Assembly (NCBI GenBank): GCA_964503615.1
Contig: CAZDBA010000098.1
Location: 1 to 20,028, forward strand
DNA from: CAZDBA01 sp964503615
Lineage (GTDB): Bacteria; Planctomycetota; Planctomycetia; Pirellulales; Pirellulaceae
Length of the DNA stretch: 20,028 nucleotides
Direction of reading: 5' to 3'
In this document: positions 15,276 through 20,028 of the stretch, piece after piece
How positions within the stretch are numbered: the stretch's first letter is position 1
How the letters are laid out: every line of letters begins with the position of its first letter
Position numbers and translations under genes: made by a program
Notes under the pieces: model-generated
Seen by the model: the letters and a program-made list of their open reading frames with translations, nothing else
The model's database searches: none
Told to the model about the DNA's origin: nothing

Positions 15276-16652
15276 TCAATGGGCTCCGACAGCCGCCGCT
15301 TCGATCGAATAACCGTTGTGATATTCGTGTCGAATGATCTTGTTGATTTCGTCGGTCGCGTTTTCGGCTTGCATGTTTTCCGCGTCCCAGTTCACTTTCT
15401 CTCCCGACCAGACGGCCAGGTTGCCCAGCAAGATCGTTTCAGTCAGAGGGCCAGCGTAGTCTGGGAAGTTGGAAACGGTTTTTCCTTCGCCTTTGATCGC
15501 TGCGGCAAACTCTTCAAAGTGACCTGGGGATCGAACGTACTCAGGCTGGTCTTCGATCTTGTCTTGCCGGATAAACTCGCCGTCGACGACCAAGCCAGTC
15601 GAACGAACCTCCCCGCCATAGTCACCTGGAGAAAAGAACCGTCCTTCGTCGCCAACGATCAACGCTCCGCTCTCGAATGGCTTGGAGTTTGTTTTTAGAG
15701 GACAATCTTCAAATAATTCTTCCGGTGGCAATTCGCCTCCGTCGTACCAGAACATTTTCAGAGCGGGTCTGCCTTCGTACTCAGGAAACTCGAATGTGAT
15801 CTTGGAGGACTTGGGATACATGTTCCCATCGTGTTCCGTGCACTCGGCAACAACGGATGTCGGATTGAACAGGTCCAACGCCATGAACGACATGTTCAAT
15901 GTGTGACAAGCCATATCGCCCAACGCACCGGTGCCGAACTCCCAGAACCCACGCCATTTGAACGGATGAATTTCCGGGCTATAAGGTCGCATCTTTGCGG
16001 GGCCAATCCACTCGTTCCAGTGAATGTCGGCAGGAGCTGGTTCTTCCTGAATTTTCAGCCCGAGGCTTTGCGGCCACACCGGACGATTCGTCCAGACGTG
16101 AACTTCTTGTACTGTTCCCACTGCACCGTTACGAATGTGGGCTGCGGAAAGTCGCAAGCTGTTCAACGCGGTACCTTGGTTACCCATCTGTGTAACGATG
16201 CCAGCTTCCCGAGCTGCCTCGCCCATCACGCGGGCTTCTTGAATCGAGTGAGTCAGCGGCTTTTGCGTAAAACAATGTTTACCCATACGCATCGCTTGCA
16301 ACGAAGCGACTGCATGTGTGTGATCGGGAGTACTGATCGTAACTGCATCGATCGAGTCCGCTTTCTCCTCCAACATTTTGCGGTAATCGTGGTACTGCGT
16401 TGCGCCGGGGAATTTATCCTTATGCTTTCGCAGCTTCGACTCGTCGATATCACAAACCGCAACGACTTTTCCATTGTTGGCAGCGGCCAATGAATCGCTT
16501 GATCCTTTACCTCCGATACCGATACAGGCGAAACGAATCTCTTCCAGTGCCGACACGCTGGCTTTTGCCGTCGCTCCTCCAGCAACCCATACGCCAGCAC
16601 CTACTGCTGCACTGGTCTTAATAAAGTCGCGACGTGTATTTTTCTTAGACAT
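15276..16652 (-). CDS. Tat-exported Gfo/Idh/MocA-family oxidoreductase
   Basis: The 458-residue protein is an NAD(P)-dependent sugar or inositol dehydrogenase-like enzyme. A Tat signal opens it: NTRRDFIK (5-12, twin Arg at 7-8), a hydrophobic stretch SAAVGAGVWVAGG, and an ATAKAS-type cleavage region near 30. The Rossmann dinucleotide loop follows at GIGGKG (45-50), and the conserved lysine is in FTQKPLTHS (Lys131), where the usual EKP reads QKP. The long C-terminal domain with DPV-type conserved blocks (NEWIGPA, GTGALGDMACHTLN) matches the form common in planctomycetes and Bacteroidetes, often tied to polysaccharide or sulfated-sugar use. It should act outside the cytoplasmic membrane. The ATG at 16652 has a GGGAGAG Shine-Dalgarno sequence five bases upstream. 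It diverges from the sulfotransferase gene. The substrate cannot be read from the sequence. Confidence 0.92.
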   Translation of the reverse strand: MSKKNTRRDFIKTSAAVGAGVWVAGGATAKASVSALEEIRFACIGIGGKGSSDSLAAANNGKVVAVCDIDESKLRKHKDKFPGATQYHDYRKMLEEKADSIDAVTISTPDHTHAVASLQAMRMGKHCFTQKPLTHSIQEARVMGEAAREAGIVTQMGNQGTALNSLRLSAAHIRNGAVGTVQEVHVWTNRPVWPQSLGLKIQEEPAPADIHWNEWIGPAKMRPYSPEIHPFKWRGFWEFGTGALGDMACHTLNMSFMALDLFNPTSVVAECTEHDGNMYPKSSKITFEFPEYEGRPALKMFWYDGGELPPEELFEDCPLKTNSKPFESGALIVGDEGRFFSPGDYGGEVRSTGLVVDGEFIRQDKIEDQPEYVRSPGHFEEFAAAIKGEGKTVSNFPDYAGPLTETILLGNLAVWSGEKVNWDAENMQAENATDEINKIIRHEYHNGYSIEAAAVGAH

Positions 16653-16657
16653 AGAGT

Positions 16658-16664
16658 CTCTCCC
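16658..16664 (-). promoter_or_regulatory. Shine-Dalgarno of the Tat oxidoreductase gene
   Basis: GGGAGAG on the minus strand lies five bases before the ATG at 16652, in the 124-base divergent region shared with the sulfotransferase gene. Confidence 0.6.
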
Positions 16665-16776
16665 GAAAGAAGCCGTTAAGGTGAATTGAAGCGACGATTA
16701 TAGTTGACAAGTCGCCGTCGGGGAAACCGTTACGACCAAACATAATATTGATGCTTTTCAGCTTACGGCACTCCTA

Positions 16777-17679
16777 TTGCACCGCTCTTATCGGACTATT
16801 GCGCGAAACAATAAACAAGTATCCTTGTCTTTTGAAACGAACGAAAATTTTCTCCAGCGAAACGGCGAAATTTTGAACAGGTACGAAAAACATCCTTTTC
16901 TCAACGTTCCCTTTCTGTTGGTGTCAGGACAAGGCCGAAGTGGTACGACCGTTTTGACCAAAGCGGTTGGAAGTCATTCTGCGATCTACTCCAACATGAA
17001 AGAAAGCAATTACATTGTTGACCTCGTGTGGAGCGTTATGCGCGCTTGCAAAATGGAGCACCGACGCAGCCAATTGGCCGTTACTGAGCAGGAGTTGCAA
17101 GCGAACTTTCGCAACGCGCTTTGGCATACGTTGTTTCCCATCGACGGATGGAGAAACGGTGAAGGCACACCCCCCGCTGCCGTGTCGACTTTTTCTGCTC
17201 TGCGATCTGAGGTCGCAGATTTCCTGATCGAATTTTTGCCTAATGTACATATAGTCAATATCGTCCGAAACGGTCTAGAAGTTGTTGCCTCCCGAATGGC
17301 ACACGAACATATTGGCAAACGCTCCTTTCGCGAACACTGTATTGCCTGGGCGGCTGCGATGGACATAATCGGCTGGGGCAAAAGCAACAAACAATTCAGC
17401 TTGATTCGCCATGAGACGTTTCTTGATCCAGACGCCACCGCCAAAACGTTTCGTGAGCTGTTCTCAACATTGGAGCTGGCGCAGGACGATGCCCCCACCC
17501 AGTTTGTTTGCGGTGGCCTGATCAATACGACTCGGTTGGAAAACGATACCGATCAATCAGTTGATGATTTGGCCAATCGAAAAGAGCGGTGGCGATCCTG
17601 GACCGATTCGCAACGTGAAACGTTTACCGAAATTTGCAGGCCAGCGATGCTAAGCCTTGGATATGAGATGCCTTGGTAA
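16777..17679 (+). CDS. sulfotransferase family protein, start uncertain
   Basis: The protein of up to 300 residues resembles the PAPS-dependent sulfotransferase family, which moves a sulfuryl group to hydroxyl or amino acceptors. The 5'-phosphosulfate loop is GQGRSGTTVLTKA (51-63), and the 3'-phosphate region is IVRNGLEVVASRM (162-174, Arg164 and Ser172). A C-terminal WAAAMD...FSLIRHETF block follows the usual order. There is no signal peptide. No in-frame ATG precedes the catalytic loop. The frame is open from 16708 and could begin at TTG 16777, 16825 or 16873, but none has a Shine-Dalgarno sequence; an ATG at 16751 is out of frame. The acceptor is unknown. The gene is divergent from the Tat oxidoreductase and followed by the addA relic, in what looks like a variable segment. 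Confidence 0.72.
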   Translation: MHRSYRTIARNNKQVSLSFETNENFLQRNGEILNRYEKHPFLNVPFLLVSGQGRSGTTVLTKAVGSHSAIYSNMKESNYIVDLVWSVMRACKMEHRRSQLAVTEQELQANFRNALWHTLFPIDGWRNGEGTPPAAVSTFSALRSEVADFLIEFLPNVHIVNIVRNGLEVVASRMAHEHIGKRSFREHCIAWAAAMDIIGWGKSNKQFSLIRHETFLDPDATAKTFRELFSTLELAQDDAPTQFVCGGLINTTRLENDTDQSVDDLANRKERWRSWTDSQRETFTEICRPAMLSLGYEMPW

Positions 17680-17746
17680 GGACTGTCAAAACTAAGTTCT
17701 GGCTTGTGCCTTACCATGGAACCGTTGAATTAAACAACGTGACTCA

Positions 17747-17875
17747 GGAGCGCTGCGTTTTGATTATGTGACTTTGTCGCTTCATTCATTGGGTGGAAAA
17801 CGAGACGCGAACAATCGACTGATGTTTCGCTTGGATCAGCAGATCAAGCCTTTCGCGGAATGGGTGGTCAAGAAT
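17747..17875 (+). pseudogene. truncated, internally deleted relic of an addA gene
   Basis: The reading frame at 17747-17875 encodes GALRFDYVTLSLHS..., which matches residues 320-352 of the AddA encoded at 3647-7000 (29 of 33 identical). It then jumps to PFAEWVVKN, matching residues 373-382. About 19-20 residues are missing between these points, including the Walker B motif. A 32-base stretch (17798-17829) is identical to 5961-5992 on the opposite strand. Elsewhere third codon positions often differ, so the donor was probably a diverged addA homologue, not a recent copy of the gene here. An in-frame stop lies at 17726-17728, and no addA homology is seen upstream or clearly beyond 17875. The frame runs on to a TGA that overlaps the ATG of the next gene. 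It cannot encode a working helicase. Confidence 0.85.
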
Positions 17876-17931
17876 CCTAAACGAAAACGATTCACTTTGT
17901 ACCGGCCAGAGTTGTTTGCTAGACTGTTTTT

Positions 17932-19410
17932 ATGAACATACAACAAAAGATTGCGCATTCTTCCTTGTGCTTGCTGGCTTGGTGCACACTGGGAGCTACT
18001 CCAGTGTTTGCTCAACAATTCATTACTCATGCACCGCTTTTCACTTTCGACGGTGATGAGAGGGCCGACTTTTTCGGCACTTCTGTGAGCGGCGCGGGCG
18101 ATGTCAATGGTGACGGGCTTGATGATCTGATTGTCGGTGCTCCGGAAGATAGCGGCGGGAGTGCCAGGGTGCTCTCCGGATCTGATGGCAGTGTTCTTTA
18201 CAACTTCCATGCTGATACCGCGGGAGGCGATTTTGGTCATTCAGTGAGCGGGGCGGGTGATGTCAATGGCGATGGTTTTGATGACCTAATTGTAGGGGGC
18301 CCAAACGATGGCAATTTTGGCCCCTTCGGCAGGAATGGTAGTGCTCGCGTGTTTTCTGGATCTGACGGCAGTGTTCTCTACGACTTTGATGGCGACTTAA
18401 CTCTGGACGGTTTTGGTTTCTCAGTGAGCAGCGCGGGCGATGTCAATAGTGATGGGGTTGATGACCTAATCGTAGGGGCCCCATTCGATTTCAACGATGG
18501 CTTAGGAGGCTTTAGTGGTAGAGGCAGTGCTCGTGTGCTATCCGGAACTGACGGTACCGTTCTTTACAACTTCGAAGGTGATTCAGCAGGTGACTGGTTT
18601 GGTTACTCAGTGAGCGGCGCGGGTGATGTCAATGGCGATGGATTTGCTGATCTGATTGTCGGCGCCCAACGGGATAGCAACAATGGCGATCGTAGCGGGA
18701 GTGCCCGGGTGTTTTCCGGAGTTGACGGCAGCGTTCTCTACACCTTCGACGGTGATTCAGAATTCGACTTGTTCGGCTCGGCGGTGAGCGGCGCTGGCGA
18801 TGTCAATAACGATGGTTTGGCAGATCTCATTGTGGGAGCCTACGCTGATGACAACAATGGCGACAATAGCGGTAGTGTTCGGGTGTTTTCCGGAGTAGAT
18901 GGCAGTGTTCTTTACGATTTTGAAGGTGTAAGAGCTGGGGACCAGTTCGGCAGGTCGGTCAGCGCCGGTGATCTCAACGGCGATGGATATGCTGATCTGA
19001 TCGTCGGATCCCCAATTGGTGACAGGTTTCTCACTAATCGCGGCAGCGTTTGGGTTTTCTCTGGATTTGATGGAAGCGTTCTCTACAACTTCGATGGACC
19101 AATGAACTTCAGCCGGTTCGGTCATTCAGTTAGCAACGCGGGTGATACCAATGGGGATGGCGTGCCAGACTTCATCGTCGGTGCGCGGTTTCAAGGAGCC
19201 AACGGTGGTGGTTACGCAGTTGTATTTGTCAGCGAACTAACGATCTTGGGCGATTGCAATCAGGACCATGTAGTTAACTTTTTGGATATCAGTCCATTTA
19301 TTGCAATTCTGTCAACAAGCGGTTTTCTCGAACAAGCGGATTGCAATCAAGACGGCGAGGTGAGCTTTCGGGATATCACTCGATTTATTGCAATTCTGAA
19401 TGGTAACTAG
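17932..19410 (+). CDS. secreted FG-GAP repeat propeller with dockerin-like C-terminus
   Basis: The 492-residue protein has a Sec signal peptide (residues 1-27, cleavage after PVFA). Seven tandem FG-GAP repeats of about 48-62 residues fill positions 37-434. Each carries a calcium-type loop such as DVNGDGLDDLIVG and ends in a FSGxDGSVLY-type strand, except the last. Seven repeats fit the seven-bladed propeller of integrin alpha chains. Residues 439-492 hold two EF-hand-like dockerin motifs (D441-x-N-x-D and D470-x-N-x-D), each followed by an FIAIL helix. This C-terminal form is familiar from planctomycetes, where its partner is not established. Likely role is extracellular or cell-surface binding; no enzyme domain is seen. 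ATG at 17932 is favoured by the signal peptide, though no Shine-Dalgarno sequence is obvious. The stop is nine bases from the convergent dehydrogenase stop. Confidence 0.9.
   Translation: MNIQQKIAHSSLCLLAWCTLGATPVFAQQFITHAPLFTFDGDERADFFGTSVSGAGDVNGDGLDDLIVGAPEDSGGSARVLSGSDGSVLYNFHADTAGGDFGHSVSGAGDVNGDGFDDLIVGGPNDGNFGPFGRNGSARVFSGSDGSVLYDFDGDLTLDGFGFSVSSAGDVNSDGVDDLIVGAPFDFNDGLGGFSGRGSARVLSGTDGTVLYNFEGDSAGDWFGYSVSGAGDVNGDGFADLIVGAQRDSNNGDRSGSARVFSGVDGSVLYTFDGDSEFDLFGSAVSGAGDVNNDGLADLIVGAYADDNNGDNSGSVRVFSGVDGSVLYDFEGVRAGDQFGRSVSAGDLNGDGYADLIVGSPIGDRFLTNRGSVWVFSGFDGSVLYNFDGPMNFSRFGHSVSNAGDTNGDGVPDFIVGARFQGANGGGYAVVFVSELTILGDCNQDHVVNFLDISPFIAILSTSGFLEQADCNQDGEVSFRDITRFIAILNGN
18040..19233 (+). 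repeat. seven tandem FG-GAP coding repeats
   Basis: The coding DNA contains seven diverged direct repeats of roughly 145-185 bases. The best conserved part is the segment encoding SVSGAGDVNGDG, for example around 18088-18117, 18244-18273 and 18607-18636, and the segment encoding SGSDGSVLY. Repeat 6 lacks one residue in this core (SVSAGD in place of SVSGAGD). High DNA likeness between repeats suggests expansion by internal duplication or gene conversion. Confidence 0.8.
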
Positions 19411-19419
19411 GCATAGCAA

Positions 19420-20028
19420 CTACGTTTTCTTCTCCGTCTTCCAGACCGGATCGGCGGGGGAATCACTGGTTGAGCCGAACCATCGGGTCAGTGTCATCTT
19501 CTGCCGTGTATAAAACTGCATGCTCTCGACGCCTTGAATGTGTAGATCGCCGAAGAACGAATCGTTCCATCCTGTAAACGGGAACCACGGCATCGGCGCG
19601 GGAACGCCAACGTTTACACCGATCATCCCTGCGTTGAAATGACGCTTGAATTGCCTGGCAGCATAGCCGTCACGAGTAAAAATCGACGCTCCGTTTCCGT
19701 ACGGACATTCTTTGCCGATTGCCAGTGCAGATTCCAAGTCGCCTGCTCGAACGACCGAAAGCACAGGACCAAAGATCTCTTGCGTGGCAACTTTCATGGG
19801 AGTTTTCACTTGATCAATCACGCTAGGACCGATCAAAAATCCGTCACTGGCGAAGTCTCTTCGTCCGTCCAGCGCTACCGTGGCTCCTTCGCCTGCCGCA
19901 ACGTCCACAAAGCCAGCTACGCGGTTCACATGCTCTTGTCGAATCAGCGGCCCCATGTCGACCTCTTCGTTGCCATCGGTTGGACCGACTCGCATATTTC
20001 CAGCGAGGTCGCTCAATTCGGAAACCAG
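19420..20028 (-). CDS. mmsA: methylmalonate-semialdehyde dehydrogenase, C-terminal part
   Basis: This is the 3' end of an aldehyde dehydrogenase-superfamily gene whose start lies beyond the window. The visible 202 residues read through the right edge with no start codon there, beginning LVSELSDLAGNMRVG. MGPLI (about 26-30 of this part), EIFGPVLSVV, NGASIFTRDGYAARQF, GVNVGVPAPMPWFPFTGW and the final QFYTRQKMTLTRWF are typical of CoA-acylating methylmalonate-semialdehyde dehydrogenase, which makes propionyl-CoA in valine and inositol breakdown. The PMPWFPFTGW and TRQK..TRWF features separate it from ordinary aldehyde dehydrogenases. The catalytic Cys is upstream of the window and cannot be checked. 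The gene is convergent with the FG-GAP gene, stop codons nine bases apart. Truncation is due to the window edge. Confidence 0.9.
   Translation of the reverse strand: MVSELSDLAGNMRVGPTDGNEEVDMGPLIRQEHVNRVAGFVDVAAGEGATVALDGRRDFASDGFLIGPSVIDQVKTPMKVATQEIFGPVLSVVRAGDLESALAIGKECPYGNGASIFTRDGYAARQFKRHFNAGMIGVNVGVPAPMPWFPFTGWNDSFFGDLHIQGVESMQFYTRQKMTLTRWFGSTSDSPADPVWKTEKKT

Noticed and set aside
17836..18240. Minus-strand frame of 134 codons over the FG-GAP gene start
   Set aside because: It is the antisense of the FG-GAP repeats and signal peptide; similar shadows recur across the repeats, for example 18757-19125.
18040..19233. Regular repeats considered as a CRISPR array
   Set aside because: Units are about 145-185 bases, diverged and all coding for FG-GAP blades; no short direct repeats with unique spacers occur.

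Overview
The window looks like chromosome from a planctomycete, probably a Pirellulaceae-type marine lineage. The main clues are an FG-GAP repeat protein ending in the planctomycete style of dockerin-like repeat (paired D-x-N-x-D loops followed by FIAIL), a Tat-exported Gfo/Idh/MocA oxidoreductase, a small acidic protein with a GLPLWHPSDR core, a PHA-granule-type protein and a protein joining a DUF455 ferritin-like domain to an ATP-grasp-like domain. This placement rests on recalled family patterns, not on a search. No rRNA, tRNA, CRISPR array, insertion sequence or phage gene was recognised.

Layout. 1-226 is non-coding and holds a run of four hairpins. 227-2548 carries four minus-strand genes: an iodotyrosine-deiodinase-like nitroreductase, a cyclophilin peptidyl-prolyl isomerase, a PHA-system protein and a small TTG-started protein with its own strong Shine-Dalgarno sequence and rho-independent terminator. 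2842-11190 is a minus-strand block read in the order threonine synthase, addB, addA, calcineurin-like phosphoesterase. addB and addA overlap by ATGA and should make a two-subunit helicase-nuclease for double-strand-break end processing. 11429-15206 is on the plus strand: a multi-pass membrane protein, thymidine kinase, and the DUF455/ATP-grasp fusion. 15276-16652 (minus) is the Tat-exported oxidoreductase, divergent from a sulfotransferase-like gene (16777-17679, plus). 17932-19410 (plus) encodes a secreted seven-repeat FG-GAP propeller with a dockerin-like tail. The window ends inside a methylmalonate-semialdehyde dehydrogenase gene on the minus strand.

The most notable hidden item is in the apparently empty stretch 17747-17875. 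It is a relic of an addA gene, in frame, about 88% identical at protein level over its first 33 residues to the intact addA of this window, with a 32-base exact match. An internal in-frame deletion removes the Walker B motif. Other points worth a second look are a phosphoesterase whose GNHD and GHTH motifs are altered, a thymidine kinase that lacks three of four zinc ligands, an AddB without the iron-sulfur cysteine set, a nitroreductase that keeps the halotyrosine-binding Glu/Tyr/Lys triad, and the DUF455/ATP-grasp fusion.
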